From contig NZ_ONDD01000013.1 of NCBI RefSeq assembly GCF_900316465.1, positions 16,567-80,566 of the forward strand: a stretch of 64,000 nt of DNA, read 5' to 3'. The notes under the pieces are model-generated. The model ran no database searches, was not told the origin of the DNA, and worked only from the letters and a program-made list of their open reading frames with translations. Source of the stretch: an uncultured Fibrobacter sp. (GTDB lineage Bacteria > Fibrobacterota > Fibrobacteria > Fibrobacterales > Fibrobacteraceae). How positions within the stretch are numbered: the first letter of the stretch is position 1; every line of letters begins with the position of its first letter. Of this stretch, positions 34,681 through 43,465 are shown piece by piece. Made by a program: the position numbers and the translations under genes.

Positions 34681-37600
34681 GTGCAGATTACAAAACTAAA
34701 GATTTTTGGCTTTAAGTCCTTTGCCCAAAGGACCGAAATCAACTTCCCCACGAAGGGTCTTACGGCCGTGGTGGGGCCGAATGGTTGCGGTAAGTCGAAC
34801 ATTACCGACGCTATCCGCTGGGTTTTGGGTGAACAGAAGGCAGCATCGCTCCGTATGAGCAAGATGCAGGACGTGATTTTTAGCGGTACCGAAGAACGTG
34901 CCGCCATGAGCCTCGCTGAAGTCTCCATTGTGATCGATAACAGCGATGGTACCCTGAATTCTGAATATTCCGAAGTGATTGTGACCCGTCGTGTACACCG
35001 TGACGGGTCGGGCGAATACCTGATTAACAACCAGGAATGCCGCCTGCGTGACGTTCATGCCCTGCTTTTTGACTCGGGCCTTGGTTCCAGTACCTATTCG
35101 CAGATGAACGCCGACATGATCAAGGCGGTTTTGAGCGATAAGGCCGACGACCGCCGCGTGCTGTTCGAAGAAGCCGCCGGCGTGAGCAAGTACAAACAGC
35201 AGCGCAAGGAAACCCGTCGCCAGCTGGAACGCGTGCAGATGGACATGGAACGCGTGGAAGACAACTTGCGCAGTGTGCGCCGTTCCGTAAAGCTGTACGA
35301 AACCCAGGCTGAAAAGGTGAACGAGTACAAGCGCCTTTCTAAGCGCCTGCGCGAATTGGACCTGTCGGTCAGTATTGACAAGTTTGAAGACATGAAAGAG
35401 GGCTTGACGACCCTCGATACCGCAACCCGCCGTCTGAACCACGATGTGGAAAATTCGAAGACGAATGCGACGGTGTTGCAGGCAAAGATTGACGAAAAGA
35501 AGCTGTTGATTGCCGAAGACGAAAACGCCTACCGCGACTTGGAACGCGAGGTGCAGAAGGCAACTATCGAACTCAACGACTTGAACAACAGCATGGGCCG
35601 CATTCGCGACGTGATTTCCAACTTGGAAGCCGCGAATGAAAAGTCCCAGGAAGAAATTGACCGCAACACGGGCAAGGTCCAGGAACTCCTGGATGAACGC
35701 GCCCGTCTTGAAGAAGAAAATGCGGTGCTCAGTTCCGACAGCGACGTGGACGAAATGAACGCCCTGCTGGAGCGTGAACGTGAAATTTTGCAGGTCATGC
35801 GCGACAAGGTGGACGACCTGCGTACCCAGTCAAGGGAACTTTCGAACGAACGCCTGCAGAAGACGAACCAGGTGAACTCCCTCAAGAGCCGTTTCGAGCG
35901 TATGGATGCCGAATCGGGTCTGTTGCAGGCGAACCTCACCAAGTGGCGTGGCGAAATGGAACAGGTGCAGTCGCAGAAGGCGAATGCCGAATCTGCCCTG
36001 GCCGACATCAATGCGGGCCTCGAAGCCGCCGATGCCGACCTGGAACGCCTTACCGAGCAGCGCTCAACGCGCGAAGAAAGGCTCGATGCCGAACGCGCCG
36101 ACTTGCTCGAAGCCCAGAAGAAACTGCAGGAACTGAAGAACGAGGTGGCAAGGCTCACCTCTCGAATCGACGTTTTACAGAGCGTTGCCAACGAGGGCAC
36201 CGACGCTAGCCGCTGGCTTATGGAGCATAAGGCGGACCTGGTGGGCGGGCTCCTGTCGGAACGTATCGAAGCCGCGCCCGAATATGCCGCTCAAGTGGAG
36301 GCCGCCCTCGGTGACTTGATGGATGCCGTGGTGGTTGCCTCGGACGATGCGGCAATTGCCGCAGTGGATGCCATGAAGGGCGAAAATGTGGGCAAGGCGG
36401 TGCTTGCGCTGGTGGGTGCCGGTGCCGAACCCTATTCCGGCACGCTCCAGGGCGATGGCGTTGTAGGTTGCCTCAAGGATTACGTGACTGCCGACGAACA
36501 GATTGCAGGCTGGCTCAAGGCGCTGCTTTCTCGTTACTTTGTCGTAGATTCTTTGCAGACTGCGGTGCGCCTTGCGCGAGCCATGCGCGGAGATGACCTC
36601 TGCTTTGTGGCTCCCGAAGGCATTGTGCGTACGAGCGGCCTCATGAGCAGCGGTACGGCGACTTCTGGAACGCTCAGCCGCAAGAACGAAATTGCCGAGG
36701 CGAACAGCCTGTTGGAAGGCGTGAACCTCGAAGTGGCTCAGGCCGAAGAAGAAATTGGCCGCTTGCAGGATTTGGTCGACGAAGACACGCAGATGCTTGC
36801 CTCGTTGGTCGACGAAATCCGCGAAAAAGAAGATATGAAGCGCGGCGGAAACGCCGGCATTTCGATCCAGAATAACATTATCGCCGGTTGCGACCGCAGA
36901 CTTGCGCAGTTGCAGGGCGAAATGCAGAACGCCGAATCCAAGATTCAGGCGGCAGAAGCCTCCAAGAACAGCGACCAGGAACTCATGGACGCCCAGGCTT
37001 CTCTCGAAAAGATCGAAGAAGAATATTCTCGCGTGAACGACGAACTTTCGGAACAGGATACGATGTTCCGCGAAAAGGAAGAAAACGTTCGCGAACTGGA
37101 GCGCAGCGCCCAGGACAAGACGGCAAAGCTCACGCAGAATACGAACCGCCTGAACTACATCGCCGAACAGGTGGAATTCCTGGAAAATGCAATTCAGGAC
37201 CGTAAGGCAGAAATTGAAAAGAACCAGGCCGCCATCCAGAAGAACGAGGAAGACGGTAGGGGAGTCGCCGACCAGGTGCAGAGCAAGGATTCCGCTCTCC
37301 GCGAACTGGAAAATCAGCGCGACTTGGCCCGTGAAAAGTACGAACTTGTTTCGGGCGACCTCGAAGAATGGCGTAGCGAAGTTAACCGCCTCCGCGACGA
37401 CATGATCGAGAAAATGAAGGAATTGAACGATGTGGGCCGCAGGCAGGAAGCCTTGCAGGCAAACCTCGACCGCCTGACCGAACGTATTACAAACGAATAC
37501 AGTGTAGACCTTGCGAACCCCGACGACATCGAGCGTGTGGAATATAGCCAGCCCGAAGCCGACCGTGAAATCCGCGAACTCCGCGGAAAGATCAAGGAAC

Positions 37601-38235
37601 TGGGCCCCATCAACGTGAATGTGATGGAAGACTACGAAGACGAAAAGAAGCGCCTTCTGGAAGTGGAAGCGCAGTTCGACGACCTGGACCGTGCCCGCGC
37701 CTCGCTCGACCGCACCATCACCAAGCTCGACGACATCGCCCGCAGCCGCTACCTCGATACGTTTGCGCGTATTCAGAAGAACTTCCAGTTCGTGTTCAGC
37801 AAGCTGTTCCTGAACGGCGAAACCAAGATGAGCCTAGTCGAAAAGGTGGACGAAATGGGCAAGCCCATGGATATCCTCGACGCCGACATCGAAATCAACG
37901 TGCGCCCCACGGGTAAGAAAATGCGCGGTATCAAGGCGCTTTCCGGCGGTGAACACGCCCTGACCGCAACGGCCTTGCTGTTCGCTATCTACATGGAAAA
38001 GCCGTCGCCGTACTGCGTGCTGGACGAAGTCGACGGCCCGCTCGATGACGCTAACGTGGGCCGCTTCATGGCGCTGCTCCGCGAATTCAGCAAGCAGACC
38101 TTGTTCATCGTGGTGACGCATAACAAGCGTACCATGGCCGAAGCCGACATGCTCTACGGTGTGACGCAGGAAATCAAGGGTATTTCCCGCATCGCCAGCG
38201 TGCAGTTGGCTGATGCAACGAAGTTTGCGATATAA
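34681..38235 (+). CDS. smc: Chromosome segregation protein SMC
   Basis: The 1184-residue protein starts at GTG ('ITKLKIFGFKSFAQRTEI' is the normal SMC N-terminus). It has Walker A 'GPNGCGKSNIT', long coiled coils (about 170-490 and 660-1000), a hinge domain about 500-650 ('LMEHKADLVGGLLSERIE...VVVASDDAAIAAV'), the ABC signature 'LSGGEHALTATALLFAI' and Walker B 'YCVLDEVDGPLDDANV'. SMC forms the condensin core with ScpA and ScpB, which are not adjacent. No strong ribosome-binding site precedes the GTG. Confidence 0.97.
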   Translation: MQITKLKIFGFKSFAQRTEINFPTKGLTAVVGPNGCGKSNITDAIRWVLGEQKAASLRMSKMQDVIFSGTEERAAMSLAEVSIVIDNSDGTLNSEYSEVIVTRRVHRDGSGEYLINNQECRLRDVHALLFDSGLGSSTYSQMNADMIKAVLSDKADDRRVLFEEAAGVSKYKQQRKETRRQLERVQMDMERVEDNLRSVRRSVKLYETQAEKVNEYKRLSKRLRELDLSVSIDKFEDMKEGLTTLDTATRRLNHDVENSKTNATVLQAKIDEKKLLIAEDENAYRDLEREVQKATIELNDLNNSMGRIRDVISNLEAANEKSQEEIDRNTGKVQELLDERARLEEENAVLSSDSDVDEMNALLEREREILQVMRDKVDDLRTQSRELSNERLQKTNQVNSLKSRFERMDAESGLLQANLTKWRGEMEQVQSQKANAESALADINAGLEAADADLERLTEQRSTREERLDAERADLLEAQKKLQELKNEVARLTSRIDVLQSVANEGTDASRWLMEHKADLVGGLLSERIEAAPEYAAQVEAALGDLMDAVVVASDDAAIAAVDAMKGENVGKAVLALVGAGAEPYSGTLQGDGVVGCLKDYVTADEQIAGWLKALLSRYFVVDSLQTAVRLARAMRGDDLCFVAPEGIVRTSGLMSSGTATSGTLSRKNEIAEANSLLEGVNLEVAQAEEEIGRLQDLVDEDTQMLASLVDEIREKEDMKRGGNAGISIQNNIIAGCDRRLAQLQGEMQNAESKIQAAEASKNSDQELMDAQASLEKIEEEYSRVNDELSEQDTMFREKEENVRELERSAQDKTAKLTQNTNRLNYIAEQVEFLENAIQDRKAEIEKNQAAIQKNEEDGRGVADQVQSKDSALRELENQRDLAREKYELVSGDLEEWRSEVNRLRDDMIEKMKELNDVGRRQEALQANLDRLTERITNEYSVDLANPDDIERVEYSQPEADREIRELRGKIKELGPINVNVMEDYEDEKKRLLEVEAQFDDLDRARASLDRTITKLDDIARSRYLDTFARIQKNFQFVFSKLFLNGETKMSLVEKVDEMGKPMDILDADIEINVRPTGKKMRGIKALSGGEHALTATALLFAIYMEKPSPYCVLDEVDGPLDDANVGRFMALLREFSKQTLFIVVTHNKRTMAEADMLYGVTQEIKGISRIASVQLADATKFAI

Positions 38236-38340
38236 GACCGTTCGGCTCTACATCATTCGCAAGAATGTGATATCGCCTCACTCTCGCAACCGCCCTCGGT
38301 TAACACCCGAGGGCTTTGTTGCTCACGAAAGACCGCTCGG
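38235..38340. repeat. Structured intergenic repeat, copy A
   Basis: The unit starts and ends with AGACCG(T/C)TCGG and shares with copy B (58739-58839) the blocks AAGAATGTGATATCG, CTCTCGCAACC and TTTGTTGCTCAC. Between the last two blocks is a hairpin whose stem differs between the copies but stays paired (here CCTCGG/CCGAGG). GCAAC and GTTGC on either side form an outer stem. It directly follows smc and the hairpin may serve as its terminator. Confidence 0.75.
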
Positions 38341-38361
38341 CTCGGCTGTTTTTCTCTTAAA

Positions 38362-38391
38362 AAAACATCCCCGCATTTGCGGGGATGTTTT
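38362..38391 (-). terminator. Terminator of the collagen-like lipoprotein gene
   Basis: AAAACATCCCCGCA (38362-38375) pairs perfectly with TGCGGGGATGTTTT (38378-38391); the T run follows on the minus strand. Confidence 0.85.
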
Positions 38392-38409
38392 CATATTCTA
38401 GTACAAATT

Positions 38410-41400
38410 CTATCCGCGGGTCAGGCAGCCTACATTGTTAAGGATCCAGGAACCTTCGCAATAATAATAAACGTCAAATCCAAATACGCAGACCCCTTCA
38501 TGATTCGGATCAAACGCTTTGCAATATTCTTCTGCAGTTTCTGCTTTCTTATAACCTTGTTCTGTATTTACGTAGTATTCCGTTTGTTCGTAATACTTAA
38601 CAGTAGACTCGTATATATTACCATCATGATTGACAAATTCACAGGCGGAACCTGTAGAATGTTTATCGCAATATTCTGCCACAGATTGCCACGCGCTATC
38701 CAATTTGACGAAAGACTCGGTACCGACATGGCAGATTTTCTTGTCGGTTTCCGTTTGACATTCATGACTTTCGCCACAGTGAGACATACTAGAAGAACTA
38801 AGCGGATTATCAAAATACCCACCGTAAGTCAAATTTTTACCATGAGTTTCGCAGTACTCATCAAAAGTAATCCACTGATACATGAATGATTCATCCTTGT
38901 ACGCACAGACATAGATTACGTTTTCTTTGGTAACAGTTGCATCTTCGTTATCTCTGTTGCAAATCTGGTCGAGAGCAATGTCTGTGGAGGCGTCAACCCA
39001 CTTACCATAGTCATTTACGACTTCTTTAGCTATAGAGCACTTGAAACTGTGGCTTTCACCATCCTTGAGGGTTTCGCTCTTAATGTCTGCAATGTTTTTA
39101 GTATTACCTCTATCGGTATCGCAATAACCAAACTTGGCGTTAAGGTACTCATTTTCTTCAATTTCTAGCCAATCTGTGGAGGAAGAACTTTCGGGGATTC
39201 CTTCTACGTTATTATTAGAAAGACATCCATAGTATGCGTCACCGACTATAGCGACATCTTTTTCTTTTGATCGATTTCTCGTGCAAATTCCAAGCGTTGC
39301 GTTTTCATCCAAATCGCTTGCTTTAACCCAAGAGTATCCGCTGGAAGAACCTCCAGAAATGTAGTTACACTTGTATTTTTCCCCTCTGTAAACTGCTACT
39401 TTGGTTTGATTTTTCATCTTATCTTCATCGCACTTGCCATAGATATCCTCAAAGGTAGGTTCGTGCCATTCATGGATATGGTTACCCCAGTTGTCTAAAT
39501 CCTCTACTGTTTCACAAACATATTCATAACCGGATTCAGTAACCACTTTTTCACTGACATAGCCATAATGGCAAGCTACACCTAAAACATTGTCACGCAC
39601 TTCAGCAGCGATCCATTCGTATTTTTCCTGTTTATCAAGGTAATCGCACTTATAATATGCGGAACCATTTTCTTCCTTGACGACTCCCTTTTCCATCACG
39701 GTTTTTGTACATATTCCATATTCCTCGTCATAATCATCTTTCTCTCTCCATTTGGAGCCATCGCATACAAAGGTCTTTTTGCTCGTTGTCGTGGCAAGTT
39801 CCGCATTCCTGATGTCGAACAGCTTTTCTTTGCCTACGTTTACAGTAGCGCTGCATTCACCGAGGTAAAGCTTGGATTCCGGATTGTTGGCCTGTTCTTC
39901 CGGAGTCATGCCGTCCTGTTCAGAATATTCACCGGAAGAACTCGAAGAACTAGGAACACCAGGCACAAGTCCAAGATTATTGCAAGCAGTAGAATCAGGC
40001 AGATTACATTCCTCTTTGACACACTCATACTCTTGAATTTCCCCGTCAAAGAACGCCGATCCCTTATCTCCTTTATTACGGCCCAAGCATACATTTTCAG
40101 TATCTTGCCAGTAGCATTTTCCATTGTCGCATACACAAACGGCATTTTCATCAAGACCTTCAAAGCTATAGAAGAAGGTCGAATTAACTGCGTCAGCATC
40201 GCAAACTTGTTCCACCGTTGCAACACCTACAGCCCAAAGTGTTATAGGATACCAAACTTGTTCGTTTTCGATATATTCAAAGTAACGGAAATATCCCCCT
40301 TTGACATCAGACTTATACACCTTGCTGCTATAGCCAGACGGATCATTGAAAACCTTTGCGTCTTCGACTTTAAGCTTATAGGCTTCCACAAATCCATTCT
40401 GCAAAATCTTGTAATAGACGGCATCCGTACCACTCCAGACATTCGTTTCAGCAGTAGAGTCGCCATGCTGCATTTGGTTCCACTTGAAGAAGTTCGCGTC
40501 AATAAGCAAAGCGAGGTAGTCTACAAAGAACATGCTGTGTTCCTTGCCTGCGTAAGTCGTATTGACGGCGGTGTTAAAGTTGCCGTTTTCGGCAAAGACA
40601 TTGCGGAAAGCGTTATAGACCGAGTTAAAACCCGGAGTCTTGTCCTTTTGGTCAATGAGGGCCATTACCCACACGATGCTGTTGAAGTTTTCGGCCAGGC
40701 CAATCTGATCGGGGGCATAATGTTCGAAAGACGGATATTCTTCGCTATTTTCCAAATAAAGGGCACCGGCAAGTTCCTTGTTCGCCTGCTCGTTTGCAAC
40801 ACCAAAACCGTTACCATCGTCAACCAATTTCTTTACGCGGGCGGCCTTGTAGTCGGTCAAGAAGTCGATGACAACCGTATCGGACGCATCGGACAAGTCT
40901 GCATAGGCGTTGTAAATGACATCCGTTGCGTTCGAGCCAAATCCGCCAAAGGCGCCGAAAGCGTTGTTGTTCAAGTTCAGCTTGACGTGGAGCTTCACAA
41001 CCGGGGTCGTAAGGTTCGTGATGTCGATATCCCCTTCGAGGCGTGCAACCTTGTATTCCACCGTCTTTTCGTTAGTTTCTTCGATTGTCACAAAGGATTT
41101 ATTGGCAGAGGCGAACAAGTCCTGCATAAACACCTTGCCGCTCGGGGCGAACTTTTCGTCAAGGTCCGTCACGGTAAGTTCTGCATTGTCGCCACCCTTG
41201 AGGTTCTTCCAGATTTCCTCGTAGATGTCATCGGTTTTTGTTTCCTTGTTGGCCTGCACCGGGAAACGCACGATAACATGCTTCTTGTACACCTTGGCGA
41301 GGTTCTCGTTCACGGGCGTGAACGGGATTTCCATTTGGGTTTCGGCATCGCCGCACTTGATGAACACGGTGATGATTGCCTTTTCGTTGTTACGAACAAT

Positions 41401-42075
41401 TGAATCGATGGCGCAAGACTTGTTTTCAAGTTCTGCATTCCAGCTGCTGTAGGCGTCGTTGAACCTGTTGTCGATATCTTCGCCGAACTTGTCCGTTGCA
41501 GAGCTCAAGTTCTTGAGGGCGTCTTCGATGTCCTTCAGACTTTGTGTAGAGGCGCTGCTGATCATGGCGTCAATATCCTTCTGGATCTTGTTCATGTCGG
41601 CGTCCTTACCGTCATTGCCGTTCGTACCATTTGTTCCGTTTGTTCCGTTCGTGCCATCCTTGCCATTGGTGCCGTTTTTGCCGTTCTTGCCGTCAACACC
41701 GTTTGTTCCATTCTTGCCGTCGGTACCGTCCTTACCATTGACGCCGTCTTTGCCGTTTTTCACGGTGCCAATAGTATCGCCGTCGCAAATAATGGCAAAT
41801 CCGGAATTGTCCTTCAATTCCTTGGATTCGCAACGATACTGGATGGCTTCCTGGTCGCTCATAGCGACCCATTCGCCTTCGGAACAGACATACATCGTGG
41901 CTTTGGGCTTCACGAAGTTCATGGTTCCTTCGGTTTTATCGTTACAGTCTTCTGGATCTAGGGAACTGACGATACTGAGATTGTCGTTAGTGATAGTTTC
42001 TTCGTTGCTACAAGATGTAACACTGATTGCAAATGCTGCGCACAATGCAGCTGTTGAAAGGCGCTTGATAAACAC
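38410..42075 (-). CDS. Giant lipoprotein with collagen-like repeat and tandem cysteine modules
   Basis: The 1221-residue protein has a lipobox 'VTSC' with Cys22, so it should be lipid-anchored. Residues 108-158 are 17 uninterrupted Gly-X-Y triplets rich in Asn, Asp, Lys and Thr (for example GKD, GTN), a bacterial collagen-like segment. A coiled segment (about 160-215) and a region of about 450 residues with no recognised domain follow. The C-terminal half is built of about six degenerate modules of about 55-65 residues, each with a GxC start, a YxC and a Trp. Short serine runs (SSSSS, SSSS) separate parts. Function is unknown; a surface or adhesion role is inferred only. Confidence 0.85.
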   Translation of the reverse strand: MFIKRLSTAALCAAFAISVTSCSNEETITNDNLSIVSSLDPEDCNDKTEGTMNFVKPKATMYVCSEGEWVAMSDQEAIQYRCESKELKDNSGFAIICDGDTIGTVKNGKDGVNGKDGTDGKNGTNGVDGKNGKNGTNGKDGTNGTNGTNGTNGNDGKDADMNKIQKDIDAMISSASTQSLKDIEDALKNLSSATDKFGEDIDNRFNDAYSSWNAELENKSCAIDSIVRNNEKAIITVFIKCGDAETQMEIPFTPVNENLAKVYKKHVIVRFPVQANKETKTDDIYEEIWKNLKGGDNAELTVTDLDEKFAPSGKVFMQDLFASANKSFVTIEETNEKTVEYKVARLEGDIDITNLTTPVVKLHVKLNLNNNAFGAFGGFGSNATDVIYNAYADLSDASDTVVIDFLTDYKAARVKKLVDDGNGFGVANEQANKELAGALYLENSEEYPSFEHYAPDQIGLAENFNSIVWVMALIDQKDKTPGFNSVYNAFRNVFAENGNFNTAVNTTYAGKEHSMFFVDYLALLIDANFFKWNQMQHGDSTAETNVWSGTDAVYYKILQNGFVEAYKLKVEDAKVFNDPSGYSSKVYKSDVKGGYFRYFEYIENEQVWYPITLWAVGVATVEQVCDADAVNSTFFYSFEGLDENAVCVCDNGKCYWQDTENVCLGRNKGDKGSAFFDGEIQEYECVKEECNLPDSTACNNLGLVPGVPSSSSSSGEYSEQDGMTPEEQANNPESKLYLGECSATVNVGKEKLFDIRNAELATTTSKKTFVCDGSKWREKDDYDEEYGICTKTVMEKGVVKEENGSAYYKCDYLDKQEKYEWIAAEVRDNVLGVACHYGYVSEKVVTESGYEYVCETVEDLDNWGNHIHEWHEPTFEDIYGKCDEDKMKNQTKVAVYRGEKYKCNYISGGSSSGYSWVKASDLDENATLGICTRNRSKEKDVAIVGDAYYGCLSNNNVEGIPESSSSTDWLEIEENEYLNAKFGYCDTDRGNTKNIADIKSETLKDGESHSFKCSIAKEVVNDYGKWVDASTDIALDQICNRDNEDATVTKENVIYVCAYKDESFMYQWITFDEYCETHGKNLTYGGYFDNPLSSSSMSHCGESHECQTETDKKICHVGTESFVKLDSAWQSVAEYCDKHSTGSACEFVNHDGNIYESTVKYYEQTEYYVNTEQGYKKAETAEEYCKAFDPNHEGVCVFGFDVYYYCEGSWILNNVGCLTRG
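41602..41754 (-). repeat. DNA encoding 17 collagen-like Gly-X-Y triplets
   Basis: The plus strand shows runs of 9-base units of the type GCCGTTTGT/ACCATT, giving near-identical tandem codons (GKD, GTN and GKN triplets). Tandem sequence of this kind is prone to length change by slippage in multiples of 9. Confidence 0.85.
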
Positions 42076-42209
42076 CGTATTCTCCTTATTTTTTTTGACG
42101 CCAATAATAGAAATTTTTGTTTACAATTGTGCTTTTTTGCGTTTTGTATGAAAAAAACAATTTTACCCCTTACAACTGGAGTCGGATTAGTCTAATTTAT
42201 GCATCGAAA

Positions 42210-43121
42210 ATGATTATTCGGGAATCCATAGGTAAAAAACAGCATGCTCTAGTGAAGTCTGCACTCAAGGGTTTTGTTTTTGCGGCGCTTTCGGCTATCT
42301 GCTACGGCACGAATCCGCTGGGTGCGCTCCACTTGTATGCACAGAACTATTCGCCCGAGACGGTGCTTTTTTACCGATTCTTTACGGCGGCATTGTTGCT
42401 GATGGTCGTCATGCTATCCAAGGGCTCGCACTTTAAAATTTCGTTTCGCGAGTTCCGTGCGCTAGTCGCGTTCGGCTTCTTGTTTGCCGCAAGTTCGCTC
42501 ACGTATTACGCCTCGTTCAAGTACATGGATGCGGGGCTAGCCTCTACGCTTCTGTTCCTTTATCCGCTCGAAGTCTCGGTGCTCATGGCGTTTTTCTTCA
42601 AGGAAAGAGTCAAAATTTGGACAGTCCTTTCGATTGTGATTTCGATGGCGGGCATTGCGCTTTTGTATCGTGGGGGAGACGGCGCAACGCTCAGTTCGGT
42701 GGGTTGCCTGCTCGTGTTCTTGTCGTCCATAAGTTACGCCATTTATATGGTGATGGCGAACCGCATCAACTTGCAGATGGGCTCGGTCAAGATGACTTTT
42801 TATGCCATCTGTTTTTGCATGTTCTTCTTGTTGCTTTATTCGGTGACGCTCGGTTCAGGGCTCCCGCCGCTCTTTACGCAGGCGAGTTCCTGGGGCTGGG
42901 GCTTTATGCTGGGACTTGTGCCGACGGTACTTTCGCTCATTTTCATGGTGAAGGCGGTACGCATCGTGGGCTCTACACCGACGGCGATTTTGGGCGCTCT
43001 GGAGCCAGTGACTGCAGTGACGATAGGCGTGACTGTCTTTGCCGAAACCTTGACGACACGCATCATGGCGGGCATCATCTTGATCCTTTGTTCCACCATT
43101 TTGATTGCCGTAAAAAAATAA
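42210..43121 (+). CDS. EamA/DMT-family transporter
   Basis: Start 42210 removes 31 non-conserved residues encoded further upstream and gives 303 residues with ten membrane segments in two EamA repeats: the first from 'FVFAALSAICYGTNPLGA', the second from 'SSVGCLLVFLSSISYAIYMVM'. The second repeat ends with the typical 'STPTAILGALEPVTAVTIGVTVFAE'. DMT carriers export or import small metabolites; the substrate cannot be deduced. The gene is divergent from the collagen-like lipoprotein gene. Confidence 0.87.
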   Translation: MIIRESIGKKQHALVKSALKGFVFAALSAICYGTNPLGALHLYAQNYSPETVLFYRFFTAALLLMVVMLSKGSHFKISFREFRALVAFGFLFAASSLTYYASFKYMDAGLASTLLFLYPLEVSVLMAFFFKERVKIWTVLSIVISMAGIALLYRGGDGATLSSVGCLLVFLSSISYAIYMVMANRINLQMGSVKMTFYAICFCMFFLLLYSVTLGSGLPPLFTQASSWGWGFMLGLVPTVLSLIFMVKAVRIVGSTPTAILGALEPVTAVTIGVTVFAETLTTRIMAGIILILCSTILIAVKK

Positions 43122-43153
43122 CCCACTGCCAACTATTTACTATAATTACCGAT

Positions 43154-43420
43154 ATGCAGTGCACATGTTCTGTTTGCAACAAGGAATTTAACGACAAGGT
43201 GGGGATGTCCCCGCTGGAAAGCAATCTTGCCATCCGCGTTCGTAACAAGGTCGGAAATATTTGCCCGGATTGCCGCGCAGAAACATGCAAAACCAAGCGC
43301 GGCCGCTGGCGCATGTTCTTTTATGACCTGAAAATAGGGCTACTTTGCTTGTTGCTGCTGTTGCCCGTTTTCTTGCTCTTTGCCGGAATTATTGTTGTGC
43401 TTGCGCTTTATGTGCTATAA
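43154..43420 (+). CDS. Small zinc-ribbon-like membrane protein
   Basis: Start 43154 gives 88 residues: an N-terminal cysteine cluster (Cys3, Cys5, Cys8), a second pair in 'ICPDCRAETC', then a hydrophobic C-terminus with one or two membrane segments ('LCLLLLLPVFLLFAGIIVVLALYVL'). The cysteines suggest a zinc ribbon facing the cytoplasm. The frame is open for a long way upstream inside the transporter gene, but that part is a shadow. TATAATTA lies just before the start. Confidence 0.65.
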   Translation: MQCTCSVCNKEFNDKVGMSPLESNLAIRVRNKVGNICPDCRAETCKTKRGRWRMFFYDLKIGLLCLLLLLPVFLLFAGIIVVLALYVL

Positions 43421-43435
43421 AGCTTGAATTCGTTT

Positions 43436-43465
43436 GGCTAGAGCCCGCCAGGCTAGAGTCCGCCG
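43436..43465. repeat. 15-bp tandem duplication across the hppA stop codon
   Basis: GGCTAGAGCCCGCCA (43436-43450) and GGCTAGAGTCCGCCG (43451-43465) are adjacent and differ at two positions. The second copy contains the last codons and the TAG stop of hppA; the first repeats them downstream, giving a second in-frame TAG. Confidence 0.8.

Noticed and set aside
38213..38401. Short open frame across the repeat after smc
   Set aside because: It runs through the structured repeat and a terminator hairpin and has no coding signature.
42617..43153. Upstream extension of the zinc-ribbon gene inside the transporter gene
   Set aside because: The translation before residue 43154 is a frame-shifted reading of the DMT transporter; the conserved-looking protein starts at 43154.
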